Under the pieces are notes generated by a model. It did no database searches and was not told the DNA's origin. It was given only the letters and a program-made list of their open reading frames with translations. The position numbers and the translations under genes are program-made. A DNA stretch of 64,000 bases. Origin: Poriferisodalis sp965208555 (GTDB taxonomy: Bacteria > Actinomycetota > Acidimicrobiia > Acidimicrobiales > Poriferisodalaceae). The stretch spans positions 930,001-994,000 of the forward strand of contig NZ_OZ242342.1 of the NCBI RefSeq assembly GCF_965208555.1. The letters are read 5' to 3'. This document shows, one piece after another, positions 25,706 to 34,609 of this stretch (position 1 is its first letter; the number at the start of each line of letters is the position of its first letter).

Positions 25706-26905
25706 CTAGTCAGCACTCACCGGCACAGTGTCGAGCGCCGCGCCGAGATCGTTCACCACGTCGTCGACGGTTTCCAGCCCGACGGACAGGCGCACTAGGT
25801 CGTCGGGCACCTCCAGAGCCGAACCGGCGGCAGATGCATGGGTCATCGCGCCGGGATGCTCGATCAGCGATTCCACTGCGCCCAGCGACTCCGCCAGCGT
25901 GAAGACCCTTGTGGATTCGACCACGCGCTCGGCAGCCGCACGCCCGCCATGGAGCCGGAACGACACCATTCCCCCGAAGCCGCTCATCTGGCGGCAGGCG
26001 ATGTCGTGGCCGAGGTGATCGGGCAGCCCGGGGTACAGCACCGAGCGCACCGCCGGGTGGTCGTCGAGCAGATCGACGACGGCCTGCGCGCTGGCGCTGT
26101 GGCGGTCCATGCGCACGCCGAGCGTCTTGACGCCCCGCAGCGTCAGGTAGCAGTCGAACGGGCTGGGAACGGCGCCCACGGCGTTCTGCGTATACACGAG
26201 GTGGTCTGCCAGCCCATGGTCGTTGGTTGCTACGAAGCCGCCGACGACATCGCTGTGGCCGCCGAGGTACTTGGTGGCCGAATGCACCACGGCATCGGCG
26301 CCGAGCGCCAGCGGCTGCTGCAGGTACGGCGTGGCGAACGTGTTGTCCACCACCACGATGCCGCCCAGCTCGTGGGTGACGGCGCAGATTGCCTCGATGT
26401 CGAACACCGTGAGCAGCGGGTTGGTGGGCGTTTCCAGCCACACCATGCGGGTGCTGGGCGTCCAGGCGTCGCGGATCTTGTCGGGCGTGGTGAGATCGGC
26501 GGCGGCCATGCTGACGCCGGCGTTGCCGAAGATCTTGTCGATGAGCCTGAAGGTGCCGCCATAGGCGTCGTCGCCGAGCAGCAGGCTGTCGCCCGGGCGC
26601 AGCACCCGCAGCAGCGCATCCGACGCCGCCAGCCCGCTCGCGAAGGCGAACCCGTGCCGGGCCCCCTCCAGCGATGCCACGCAGACCTGGTAGGCGTGAC
26701 GGGTCGGATTGCCCGTGCGGCCGTACTCGTAGCCGTGCCGGGGCTGGCCGACCGCCTCCTGGGCGAAGGTCGTGGCGAGCGAGATCGGCGTGACGACGGC
26801 ACCGGTATACGGGTCATGAGGCTGGCCTGCTCGGATGGCGCGTGTCTCGAATCCATACTCGTCGGGATCTTCGAAGCCCGACACCTGCGGGTCGCCGCCC
26901 AGCAT
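25706..26905 (-). CDS. cystathionine gamma-synthase/lyase (Cys/Met-metabolism PLP enzyme)
   Basis: A 399-residue fold-type I PLP enzyme of transsulfuration. K212 in HSATKYLGGHSD binds PLP. YEYGRTGNPT (60-69), FASGLAASDA and LETPTNPLL are family signatures. Synthase (O-acyl-homoserine to cystathionine) and lyase (cystathionine to cysteine) cannot be separated by eye; pairing with a beta-synthase favours lyase and reverse transsulfuration. The ATG overlaps the stop of the beta-synthase gene as TGATG, so the two are translationally coupled. Confidence 0.9.
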   Translation of the reverse strand: MLGGDPQVSGFEDPDEYGFETRAIRAGQPHDPYTGAVVTPISLATTFAQEAVGQPRHGYEYGRTGNPTRHAYQVCVASLEGARHGFAFASGLAASDALLRVLRPGDSLLLGDDAYGGTFRLIDKIFGNAGVSMAAADLTTPDKIRDAWTPSTRMVWLETPTNPLLTVFDIEAICAVTHELGGIVVVDNTFATPYLQQPLALGADAVVHSATKYLGGHSDVVGGFVATNDHGLADHLVYTQNAVGAVPSPFDCYLTLRGVKTLGVRMDRHSASAQAVVDLLDDHPAVRSVLYPGLPDHLGHDIACRQMSGFGGMVSFRLHGGRAAAERVVESTRVFTLAESLGAVESLIEHPGAMTHASAAGSALEVPDDLVRLSVGLETVDDVVNDLGAALDTVPVSAD

Positions 26906-27939
26906 CAGCCGTTCCCCCCAGCGTCGCGCGGGCTCAGGTCCACCTCGTCGTCATTCGGGAGGCCACGCGATGCCAGCCAGTCATCGTCGAACACGCGGCT
27001 GAGGTAGAGACGACCCGAGTCGGGGATCAACGTGACCACGAGCGACTCCTGTGCCCGGCCGGCGGCGTCGAGCTCGGCAGCGATGCGGAACGCGCCGGTC
27101 ACGGCAGTGCCGCCCGATCCGCCGGTCAGCAGGCCCTCTCGCCGGGTCACCCGGCGTGCCATCGCGAACGAATCGGCATCGGTCACCGGAATGACCCGGT
27201 CGACATACTTGGCGTGGTACGTGGTCGGCCAGAAATCCTCGCCGATGCCCTCCACCAGGTAGGCGCTGCCGTCGCCGCCGCCATAGACCGACTCCGGCGG
27301 ATCGGCCACGATGACCTCGATGGCCGGGTTCTGCTCCTTCAGGAACCTCCCGACGCCGCTGACGGTGCCGCCGGTGCCGGCTCCGGCTACGAAGTGCGTC
27401 ACCTTTCCGCCGGTCTGAGTCCAGATCTCGGGTCCCGTGGTCTCGTAGTGCACACGCGGGTTGTTCTGGTTCGAGTACTGGTCGGGCGAGAAGGCTCGAG
27501 GCGTCTCGGCTTTGAGGCGCCTGGCGGTGGAGTAGTACGAGCGAGGATCCTCAGGGTCGACCTTGGCAGGGCAGACGATCACCTCGGCGCCGTAGGCCCG
27601 CAAGAGCGCCACCTTCTCGGGAGCGACCTTGTCGGTGCAGACGAAAATGCAGCGGTAGCCGCGCTGGGCTGCGACAAGCGCCAAGCCGACGCCGGTGTTG
27701 CCCGAAGTGGGCTCGACGATGACGTCGCCGGGTTGCAGCCGCCCGTCGGCCTCGGCGGCGTCGATCATGGCGATGGCGGCTCGATCCTTCACCGAGCCTC
27801 CAGGGTTGGTGGTTTCGAGCTTCGCCACCACCGGCGTGGCGATGTGCGGTGCCACCCGGCCGAGTCTCACGATCGGCGTGCGGCCCACCAGCTCAAGCAC
27901 CGATGGAGTGATGTCCAGGCCCTCGAGGGCCTTGGGCAT
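26905..27939 (-). CDS. cystathionine beta-synthase/cysteine synthase family protein
   Basis: A 344-residue fold-type II PLP enzyme that adds a nucleophile to activated serine. PLP Lys is K51 in NPGGSVKDRAA; PTSGNTG (77-83) binds the phosphate-side loop; GAGTGGTVSGVGRFLKEQNP is the Gly-rich cofactor loop. QYSNQNNPRVHYETTGPEIW matches the CBS branch. The C-terminal Bateman (CBS-domain) pair found in many CBS is absent. ATG 27939 is chosen; GTG 27957, overlapping the upstream stop, is possible (six more residues). Coupled to the gamma-enzyme downstream and the aldoxime dehydratase upstream. Confidence 0.9.
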   Translation of the reverse strand: MPKALEGLDITPSVLELVGRTPIVRLGRVAPHIATPVVAKLETTNPGGSVKDRAAIAMIDAAEADGRLQPGDVIVEPTSGNTGVGLALVAAQRGYRCIFVCTDKVAPEKVALLRAYGAEVIVCPAKVDPEDPRSYYSTARRLKAETPRAFSPDQYSNQNNPRVHYETTGPEIWTQTGGKVTHFVAGAGTGGTVSGVGRFLKEQNPAIEVIVADPPESVYGGGDGSAYLVEGIGEDFWPTTYHAKYVDRVIPVTDADSFAMARRVTRREGLLTGGSGGTAVTGAFRIAAELDAAGRAQESLVVTLIPDSGRLYLSRVFDDDWLASRGLPNDDEVDLSPRDAGGNG

Positions 27940-27949
27940 CGGGCCGACG

Positions 27950-28903
27950 TCACTCACGGCGCACCAGCCTAGGAAAGCCGAGCAGGTCGGCCAGCGGAGA
28001 CAGCTCCGAGTTGACCAGATGGACCCCGCCTTCGGGCAGCACCGACACCTCGTGCCACAGGCGCAGCTTGGGCGGGCGCCCCAGCAGGTGCACCGTGGAG
28101 AGGAACGAGTGGAAGATGGCCAGGTGCGTGGAGTGCGACTTCGACCACGCCTCCAGCGACGCCAAGTCATCGAACCAGCCCACGAAGCTCGTGGACTGCA
28201 GATCGTCGCCGTCAAGTGTCTGCTCCCGCAGGAACCGGCTGGAGATGCAGCCGGAGTCGCGATTGGAGGCCAGGAACTCGATGCCGGCCCGCAGCTTCGG
28301 CTCGATGTCGGTGAAGTACATGTCCCGCTCGTCGTCGAGGCACTCGTCCCACTTCTGGCCTGAACGGATGAGGCACAGGTTGGCCGGCAGCGGCGAGCCC
28401 GCAGCGGCCTCGAACGGGTCATCTGCGCTGGCCGCCATGCGGTCGCGTGCGGCGCCCCAGTAGTCGTGCAGTTCGGTGAGGTCCACTGACGTCAGGTTGC
28501 GCACGCCTGGCAGCGGGCGCTTGGTGCCGGCGATGGTCTCCCAGCGCTCTGCGGGAATGATGGCTGTCTCGCAATAGACCCCGGCACTGTCGAGTACCTC
28601 GCAGCCCTCGCGCCAGCGCTCGTAGACCGCCGGGTCGACCCAGTAAGCCATGAAGACGGTCTCGACGTCGCCCCGAGCCTCGTCAGCGTCATCACCCTCG
28701 TCGGTGAAGTTGACGACCCGCGCCCGCTCAAGATGGTCCGGGGCGTCGTCGCCGTCAGTCAGCGCTGCCTGCAGCTCGGCCAGCGTGTCAGCGTTGCCGG
28801 GACCCTTCGAGAAGATCATCGAATAGGCCGTCAGCTCTGGGAAGTCGACCACGCACCAGGCGGGCGCACTGGGCGTATGCCCCTCCGGCCGGTTCGCTGC
28901 CAT
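27950..28903 (-). CDS. aldoxime dehydratase (heme-containing dehydratase family)
   Basis: This enzyme dehydrates aldoximes to nitriles using ferrous heme bound directly to substrate. The 317-residue protein matches the phenylacetaldoxime dehydratase family: NLCLIRSGQKW, GCISSRF, WSKSHSTHLAIFHSF and LRLWHEVSVLP. By eye R180, S221, H260 and H284 align with the substrate Arg, catalytic Ser, proximal heme His and catalytic His known in OxdRE. ATG 28903 has GGAGG at 7 nt; ATG 28909 is too close to it. It is slightly shorter than classic members (about 350). Its 3' end touches the cystathionine beta-synthase gene, and no nitrilase or nitrile hydratase is nearby. Confidence 0.88.
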   Translation of the reverse strand: MAANRPEGHTPSAPAWCVVDFPELTAYSMIFSKGPGNADTLAELQAALTDGDDAPDHLERARVVNFTDEGDDADEARGDVETVFMAYWVDPAVYERWREGCEVLDSAGVYCETAIIPAERWETIAGTKRPLPGVRNLTSVDLTELHDYWGAARDRMAASADDPFEAAAGSPLPANLCLIRSGQKWDECLDDERDMYFTDIEPKLRAGIEFLASNRDSGCISSRFLREQTLDGDDLQSTSFVGWFDDLASLEAWSKSHSTHLAIFHSFLSTVHLLGRPPKLRLWHEVSVLPEGGVHLVNSELSPLADLLGFPRLVRRE

Positions 28904-28971
28904 GGGCATTCCTCCCGTGGTTCGCTCGCAATCCCATTCGACCGCTCTCTCGTGGCGAAGCGTACGGCGAC

Positions 28972-29904
28972 TTAGCTCAGTCCTTCCAGACGATCTTGAA
29001 GCCGCGAGGCGTGTCGGTTCAGCAGGAGTCCGGCCACAACGAGCGCTGTACCAGCAATCTGGCCGCCAGCGACCTGCTCGTCAAGCAAGACGCTCGCAGC
29101 GATGCCGCTCGTGATCGGCACCGTGAACAGCAGCGGCGCCACGCGTTCGGCGTCGAGGTGCCGGAGCACCCAATTCCACACAGACCAGGCGACGAACACC
29201 GGCCCGATCACAACCCAGCTCATCGCAGCCCAGCCGGTCGCATCGACACCGCTCCAGTCCTGCGAACTCAGTGTGGGTGCAGTGAGCGCGAGGATCGGGA
29301 TCGCGGCAATCGTCGTGGCGTAGGTCGTCAGCGTGAACGGCTTGAAGTGAGCGACCAGCGGACGGATAGCCATCAGGTAGATCGCATAGGACGCGGCTAC
29401 CAGCAGTGTCACGAGGTCGCCCCAGCCAATCGAGACTGAAGTACGAGCCGTGACAAACAGCACGCAGCCTGCAGCGGCCGCGGCCACAGCGATCAAGGAG
29501 AGAGGCGCAGGGAGGTTCCGACGCTCCAAAGAGGTGAACAACATCACAAAGAGCGGCACGAGGGCCAGCAACAACGACGCTGAGAAGGCGCTGGTCAGCG
29601 ACAGCCCCACGCTGAATCCGAACACGTATCCGCAGAAGCCCACGACAGCGACAGCGACAAGTCGCCCCCGATGCTCTCGACGCACCGGCGTGACACCGCC
29701 CGTGAGACCCAGCACCGCCCACCCGAGCACAGCCATCGACGCGAACCGGATGAAGTTGAAAGGGCCCACATCGAATTGGTTCAGCGCCTCCTTGGCAAAG
29801 ACAAAGTTGACCCCCCACGCGGCCACCACAACGCCAGCGACGATCCAAACCACGGCCCTGGACACCGGTTTCTGAGGGCAACTCAGCGGAGTCCCGACAG
29901 ACAT
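28972..29904 (-). CDS. EamA-family transporter
   Basis: The 310-residue membrane protein has ten hydrophobic segments in two EamA halves. The first helix reads WIVAGVVVAAWGVNFVFAKEALN, and NFIRFASMAVLGW and GLSLTSAFSASLLLALVPLF follow. The second half has SYAIYLMAIRPLV and PLLFTVPITSGIAASVLLDEQ, as in drug/metabolite transporters. It is transcribed divergently from the toxin-antitoxin pair. Substrate unknown. Confidence 0.85.
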   Translation of the reverse strand: MSVGTPLSCPQKPVSRAVVWIVAGVVVAAWGVNFVFAKEALNQFDVGPFNFIRFASMAVLGWAVLGLTGGVTPVRREHRGRLVAVAVVGFCGYVFGFSVGLSLTSAFSASLLLALVPLFVMLFTSLERRNLPAPLSLIAVAAAAAGCVLFVTARTSVSIGWGDLVTLLVAASYAIYLMAIRPLVAHFKPFTLTTYATTIAAIPILALTAPTLSSQDWSGVDATGWAAMSWVVIGPVFVAWSVWNWVLRHLDAERVAPLLFTVPITSGIAASVLLDEQVAGGQIAGTALVVAGLLLNRHASRLQDRLEGLS

Positions 29905-30077
29905 GGCGACAAGCTAGAGAGCCCCGAAGTGAGCAAATCCGGATACGCCGGTGTATGTCCGAGATTGTCTGAAATCGTGCTGCGTCGCTACACCGTCGCG
30001 CCGGTGGTCGCGGCCAAGGAAGGCTCCTCGTACATGGGCGCCGAGCACCTCAGCGCCGACGGCGCATCCTCAATGTG

Positions 30078-30524
30078 ATGTCGGGTGAATACGCTGTTGG
30101 CGTGGCGGAGGTGTCGATCAAGCTCTCGGATGCTCCGCTGTGCGAGCGGCTGAAGAAAACCGCTGGACGCCACGGCGTCTCCGTTTCTACGCTCGCACGA
30201 CGCTTGATCGACGAAGGACTCCGCATGAACGCTCACCCGCTCATCCACTTCCGAGAGCAGTTCACGGGGCGCTATCCGGCACTCGTCGACGGACCCCTCT
30301 TGGTCTGGGTCATCGACATGATCGTCGGCGATGACACGCCTCTCGACGAGGGCCGCGCCTGGGCGGCCGAGATGTTGAACCTGAGCTTGGCCCAAGTCGA
30401 TGCTGCGCTTGCGTACTACGCCGAGTACACGGACGAGATCGACGAGGACATCGCCAGGAGGCAGCGGGAATCCGCCGAATTGGAACGAGAATGGCGGCGT
30501 CAGCGGGAATTGCTCGCAACTTGA
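30078..30524 (+). CDS. DUF433-like antitoxin with N-terminal ribbon-helix-helix-like segment
   Basis: The 148-residue protein starts with a short strand-helix-helix (VSIKLSDAPLCERLKKTAGRHGVSVSTLARRL spread over 12-43) resembling a DNA-binding RHH. The second half carries the DUF433 pattern: PLLVWVIDMIVGDDTP, then LNLSLAQVDAALAYYAEYTDEIDEDI and a charged coiled tail. DUF433 proteins are usual antitoxin partners of DUF5615 PIN-like toxins, one of which follows after 42 nt. ATG 30078 or GTG 30102 may be the start. It would bind the toxin and repress its own promoter. Confidence 0.75.
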   Translation: MSGEYAVGVAEVSIKLSDAPLCERLKKTAGRHGVSVSTLARRLIDEGLRMNAHPLIHFREQFTGRYPALVDGPLLVWVIDMIVGDDTPLDEGRAWAAEMLNLSLAQVDAALAYYAEYTDEIDEDIARRQRESAELEREWRRQRELLAT

Positions 30525-30566
30525 TCGATACCTGCCCGGACCTGTTCGCGGCCGGACACTGCGCAC

Positions 30567-30926
30567 GTGCGCTTGCTCATCGACGAGATGCACTCGCCCC
30601 GAGTGGCCGCAGCGCTGCGCTCCGACGGTTGGGATGCGATCGCTGTTGCGGCCGATGGATCGCTTCGCAGTCTCTCGGTCGCTTCGCTGCTCGAATTCGC
30701 TGGCAAGAGCGGTCGAGTCATCGTCACCGAGGACGGCAGTGACTTCGCGAGGCTCGCTGCGCAGGCGATAGCCGCAGGCGACCACCACTGTGGAATCGTC
30801 ATCACCCACAGAGCCAAGTTCTTGCGCAAGGGGGTTGCCTACCCGAACAACGTCATCGAAGCGCTGCGCCGCTTCCTGACGGAGCCACCATTCAAAGGCG
30901 ACTCATGGATCTGGTGGCTGCAATGA
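30567..30926 (+). CDS. DUF5615 PIN-like toxin
   Basis: The 119-residue protein has the PIN-like fold of DUF5615 (VapC9-like): MRLLIDEMHSPRVAAALRSD with the acidic D6/E7 pair, a central VIVTEDGSDFARLA with the second acidic cluster, and GIVITHRAKF near the C-terminal strand. These acidic groups would bind the metal for RNA cleavage. GTG 30567 is the start. It is the second gene of a likely type II toxin-antitoxin pair. The nuclease activity is inferred from the family. Confidence 0.75.
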   Translation: MRLLIDEMHSPRVAAALRSDGWDAIAVAADGSLRSLSVASLLEFAGKSGRVIVTEDGSDFARLAAQAIAAGDHHCGIVITHRAKFLRKGVAYPNNVIEALRRFLTEPPFKGDSWIWWLQ

Positions 30927-30959
30927 GCCTCAAGCCTCGCCTGCGTCAATCGCCTCCGT

Positions 30960-33900
30960 TCAGGCGCCGAGATCGGCGGCGCGGGCCCGGAACAGCTCGA
31001 CGTTGGCTTCCTTGATGTCCTCGTAGCCGCGGATGATGTCGGGAAGCTGAGCGATCTCGACGGCCCGGGCGTACGCCGATTCGTCGCCTGCGCTGAGGGT
31101 GTCGAGCGCCCGGGAGATCATCCCGCGGTACTCGTCAATCAGCTCCCGCTCCATCTTCCGATGAGCGGTCTTGCCGAAGATGTCCAGCGCCCCGCCGCGC
31201 AGGCCCTTCATCCGAGCCAGCAGGGCGAATGCCATGTCACCTGACCGGCCGAGGCCGATCTTCTTCTCCACGCCCATGCGCCGCATGATCGGCGGGTGCA
31301 GCTTGTAGGTGACGTCGGTCTTGTCGCCGAACTGATCGCGCACCGCTTGCTGGAAGGCCTTTGAGCGATGCAGGCGAGCCACCTCGTACTCATCCTTGTA
31401 GGCCATCAGCTTGTAGAGGTAGGTCGCAACGGCCTCGCTGAGCGCCGTCTCGCTGCTTGACGCAGCTTCCGCCTCACGCACCTTGGCAATGAACGCGGCG
31501 TAGGCCGCTGCGTACGCGTGATTCTGGTAGGCCACCAGGTCGGGCACCCGGATACGCAGCAGCCGAGCCAACTCTTCGGATTGGCTGGGCACGGTGTCGA
31601 TGAGGTCCTGCTCACGGCCTGAGGGGCCGGTGTCGCGCTTGACCTTGCCGACCCTCTCGACTTCGAGGGTTCCCAGGAAGTCGGGGTCGAGCACGATCTT
31701 GCGGCCGATGCGGAACGCCTGGGTGTTCATCTCCACCGCGACGCCGTTCAGCTCGATGGCCCGCTCGATCGCCGATGCGCTGATCGGGACCACGCCCGAC
31801 TGGTAGGCGGCGCCCACCACCAGCACGTTGGCCGGCATGTGCGAGCGGAACAGGCTGTCCGACAGGGTGCCGGCGTCGAAGTAGACGTTGCGCTCGGGAC
31901 TCGTGGACTCGTCGATGACTCGCTGGAAGGCCGTCCACTCGGGGAACTCGGCGGACGTGTCGCGCACCATCGAGGTGGTAGGGACCTTCGACGAGGACAC
32001 GACAGCGACCGTCTTGTCGGCCAGTGCCTTGTCGAGGTTGGCCGGGTTGGTGCCGGTCAGCAGGTCGAACACGATGTAGGCATCGGCCTCGCCGAGCCCG
32101 ACCTTGTTGGCCTCATCGCCGCCATCGCTGCTGGCGTCGCCGTTCGGGCTGCCGTCATCGGCGCCCATGCGCCGAACCTTGAGGTTCGACAGCACCGGGC
32201 CGCCCTTCTGGGCAAGACCGGTCTGGTCGAGGCCATTGGCCGTCTTGCCGTCGAGCAGAGCCGCCGTCGCCAGCATCTGGTTCACCGTCACCACGCCCGT
32301 GCCGCCGATGCCCATCATCAAGATGTTGCCCTCGTCGATCCGGTCGGGCTCGGGCAGGTCGTCGCCGATGTGGGAGATGGCCACCGTGGCCTTCGTGGGG
32401 ATCTTCCCCGCCGGGACCACCTCGATGAACGCCGGGCAATCCCCGTCGAGGCACGTGAAGTCCTTGTTGCACGAGGACTGGTGGATCTGGGTCTTGCGGC
32501 CGAACTCGGTCTCGATCGGCTGCACGCTCAAGCAGCTCGACTTCTCGCCGCAGTCGCCGCAGCCTTCGCAGACTGCTTCGTTGATGAAGACCCGTGTGGT
32601 GGGCTCGGCCACCTTGCCGCGCTTGCGGTCGCGCCGGAGCTCGGCCGCACAGGCCTGGTCGTAGATCAGGACGGTGCAGCCCTCGATCTCACGCAGGACG
32701 CGCTGGGCCTCGTCCATGCGGTCGCGGTGCCAGACATCGGTGCCGGGAGCGAACTCGGCATCGGCGGGGTACTTGGAGGGGTCGTCGGTGACGACCATCA
32801 CCTTGGCGACGCCCTCGGCGTGCACCGAGCGGGTCAGCTCGGGAACGGCCATGCCGCCGTCGATGTCCTGGCCGCCCGTCATCGCGACCGCGCCGTTGTA
32901 GAGGATCTTGTAAGTGACGTTGGTGCCGGCGGCCACTGCCTGGCGCAGCGCCAGCGAACCGGAGTGGTGGTAGGTGCCGTCGCCGATGTTCTGGAACCGG
33001 TGCTCCATGGTGACGAACGGCGCGGCGCCGACCCACTGGCAGCCCTCGCCGCCCATCTGGGTGGTGCCGCGGACGTTGCGAGTGGGCGTCATGGCCGCCA
33101 TGCCGTGACAGCCGATGCCGCCGCCGGCCTCGGAGCCCTCCGGCACCCAGGTGGAGCGATTGTGGGGGCAGCCTGAGCAGAACCCCGGCGTGCGCCCGGC
33201 GGCCTTCTCGCCCTTGGAGGTGGTGACCGCCAGCGGGATCGTGATGCGCTCGGGCACGGCCGGGCCGATGCCCTCGGGGCCGAGCCGGTCCACCAGGAAC
33301 GGCCGGATCTTGCGTGCGATCAGGTCGGCGTCCATCTCGCCGTGACCCGGGAACCAGAAGCCGCCCTGCGCGTCCCGCTTGCCGAGCACGACGGGCGCGT
33401 CTGACACGCCGTAGAGGTTCTCCTTGATGAGCGCCTCGATGATCGAGCGCTTCTCCTCCACGGCCACGATCACATCGAGCCCGTCGGCGAATTCGCGCAG
33501 GCTCGTGGGCTCGAGCGGCCAGACGACCGCCGGCTTCCAGATGCGAACGCCACGGCGCTCCAGCTCGATGTCGTCGAGGCCCATGCGGTCTAGCGCCTCG
33601 CGCAGGTCGTAGTAGGTCTTGCCTGCGGCGACCAGGCCGATGCGGGCGTCGCGGGTGGGCAAGGTTTGGCGGTTGAGCTTGTTGGCTGCGACGAACTCGT
33701 CCACCGCCACCATCCGGCCCTCGTGGATCTCGAGTTCCATGCGCACTGCGTTGGGGCCGAACAGGGCGTCCTGCTGGGTGTGCGCCCAGGGCTTGCCTTC
33801 CCATTCGAACTCGGGACGGGTGACCGACACACGGCCGGGGCCGACCTGCACCGTCGCATACCCGTCGGCCACATTGGTGACGATCTTGAGCGCCGACCAG

Positions 33901-34484
33901 AAGCCGCTGTAGCGGGACAGCTCGTAGCCCCAGCGGCCGTAGTCGATGACCTCCTGCACCGAGCCCGGGTACAGGATCGGCGTCTGGAAGTGGATCAGGA
34001 CCGGCTCGGACTCCGATGCCAGCGTGGACGACTTCGAAGCAGGATCATCGCCCGCCACGAGCAGCACGCCGCCCTTGGGATCGACGCCGCAGACGTTCGC
34101 ATGCTTGATTGCGTCTCCAGACCGGTCGACGCCCGGCGCCTTGCCGTACCACATGCCCAGCACGCCGTCGTAGCGGCCCTCGAAGTTGCGGTTCGACAGC
34201 TGGCTGCCCCACACGATCGTGGCGCCGAGATCCTCGTTGAGACCGGGCTCGAAGACGATGTTGTTCTGCTTCAGCTCCTCGGCGTTGGTGGTCATGAGCA
34301 CGTCGATGCCGCCCAGCGGCGAGCCGCGGTAGCCCGAGACCATCGCCGCTGTGGTGAGGCCGTCGCGGCGGTCTGCCCGGAGCTGATCGAGCAGCACCCG
34401 CAGCAGGGCCTGCACGCCCGACATGGCGACATCACCCTCGACGCGGTCAAAGCGATCCTCGAGCTTGAAGTCTGCGAGTGCCAT
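30960..34484 (-). CDS. fused indolepyruvate:ferredoxin oxidoreductase family protein
   Basis: A 1174-residue cytoplasmic ThDP/Fe-S enzyme that would oxidatively decarboxylate 2-oxoacids such as arylpyruvates and pass electrons to ferredoxin. Domains in order: N-terminal pyrimidine-binding part (SGYRGSPLGGIDV), ThDP domain with PGFCSGCPHNRST and GGIGCHGMAAMTP, an iron-sulfur segment around 638-680 (CEGCGDCGEKSSC, then CNKDFTCLDGDCPAF), and a C-terminal gamma-type domain (MGIGGTGVVTVNQ). This IorA-IorB fused form is common in aerobic actinobacteria and proteobacteria. ATG 34484 is preceded by AGGGGGA. It lies 117 nt after the MFS gene. Confidence 0.9.
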   Translation of the reverse strand: MALADFKLEDRFDRVEGDVAMSGVQALLRVLLDQLRADRRDGLTTAAMVSGYRGSPLGGIDVLMTTNAEELKQNNIVFEPGLNEDLGATIVWGSQLSNRNFEGRYDGVLGMWYGKAPGVDRSGDAIKHANVCGVDPKGGVLLVAGDDPASKSSTLASESEPVLIHFQTPILYPGSVQEVIDYGRWGYELSRYSGFWSALKIVTNVADGYATVQVGPGRVSVTRPEFEWEGKPWAHTQQDALFGPNAVRMELEIHEGRMVAVDEFVAANKLNRQTLPTRDARIGLVAAGKTYYDLREALDRMGLDDIELERRGVRIWKPAVVWPLEPTSLREFADGLDVIVAVEEKRSIIEALIKENLYGVSDAPVVLGKRDAQGGFWFPGHGEMDADLIARKIRPFLVDRLGPEGIGPAVPERITIPLAVTTSKGEKAAGRTPGFCSGCPHNRSTWVPEGSEAGGGIGCHGMAAMTPTRNVRGTTQMGGEGCQWVGAAPFVTMEHRFQNIGDGTYHHSGSLALRQAVAAGTNVTYKILYNGAVAMTGGQDIDGGMAVPELTRSVHAEGVAKVMVVTDDPSKYPADAEFAPGTDVWHRDRMDEAQRVLREIEGCTVLIYDQACAAELRRDRKRGKVAEPTTRVFINEAVCEGCGDCGEKSSCLSVQPIETEFGRKTQIHQSSCNKDFTCLDGDCPAFIEVVPAGKIPTKATVAISHIGDDLPEPDRIDEGNILMMGIGGTGVVTVNQMLATAALLDGKTANGLDQTGLAQKGGPVLSNLKVRRMGADDGSPNGDASSDGGDEANKVGLGEADAYIVFDLLTGTNPANLDKALADKTVAVVSSSKVPTTSMVRDTSAEFPEWTAFQRVIDESTSPERNVYFDAGTLSDSLFRSHMPANVLVVGAAYQSGVVPISASAIERAIELNGVAVEMNTQAFRIGRKIVLDPDFLGTLEVERVGKVKRDTGPSGREQDLIDTVPSQSEELARLLRIRVPDLVAYQNHAYAAAYAAFIAKVREAEAASSSETALSEAVATYLYKLMAYKDEYEVARLHRSKAFQQAVRDQFGDKTDVTYKLHPPIMRRMGVEKKIGLGRSGDMAFALLARMKGLRGGALDIFGKTAHRKMERELIDEYRGMISRALDTLSAGDESAYARAVEIAQLPDIIRGYEDIKEANVELFRARAADLGA

Positions 34485-34584
34485 CGAATCCCCCTGATCC
34501 GCGCTGGTGGACCGCCATACGCGGCCACTTCGGAGGCTACCCGTCAGCCCAGAACGCTGCCCGTTGGCGGCATGCACGTCTGCA

Positions 34585-34609
34585 TCAATCAGCGCTGTCA
34601 ATCAGCGCT
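34585..34609. repeat. 12-nt tandem duplication at the MFS stop codon
   Basis: TCAATCAGCGCT occurs at 34585-34596 and again at 34598-34609, one base apart. The second copy contains the MFS stop (TGA on the minus strand), so the duplication repeats a stop just downstream of the gene end. Probably a small slippage duplication. Confidence 0.7.

Noticed and set aside
25591..25708. 10-nt inverted repeat TAGGGCGTTG / CAACGCCCTA flanking the amtB leader
   Set aside because: The arms are 98 nt apart and one overlaps the stop codon of the PLP-enzyme gene frame edge; short enough to occur by chance at this composition.
27950..28903. Aldoxime dehydratase gene read as a dye-decolourising or chlorite dismutase-like heme protein
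   Set aside because: The spacing and identity of Arg, Ser and two His residues match the aldoxime dehydratase family specifically.
31839..33176. 445-codon plus-strand open frame opposite the indolepyruvate oxidoreductase
   Set aside because: Antisense shadow of a strongly conserved enzyme; no start signal and no domain.
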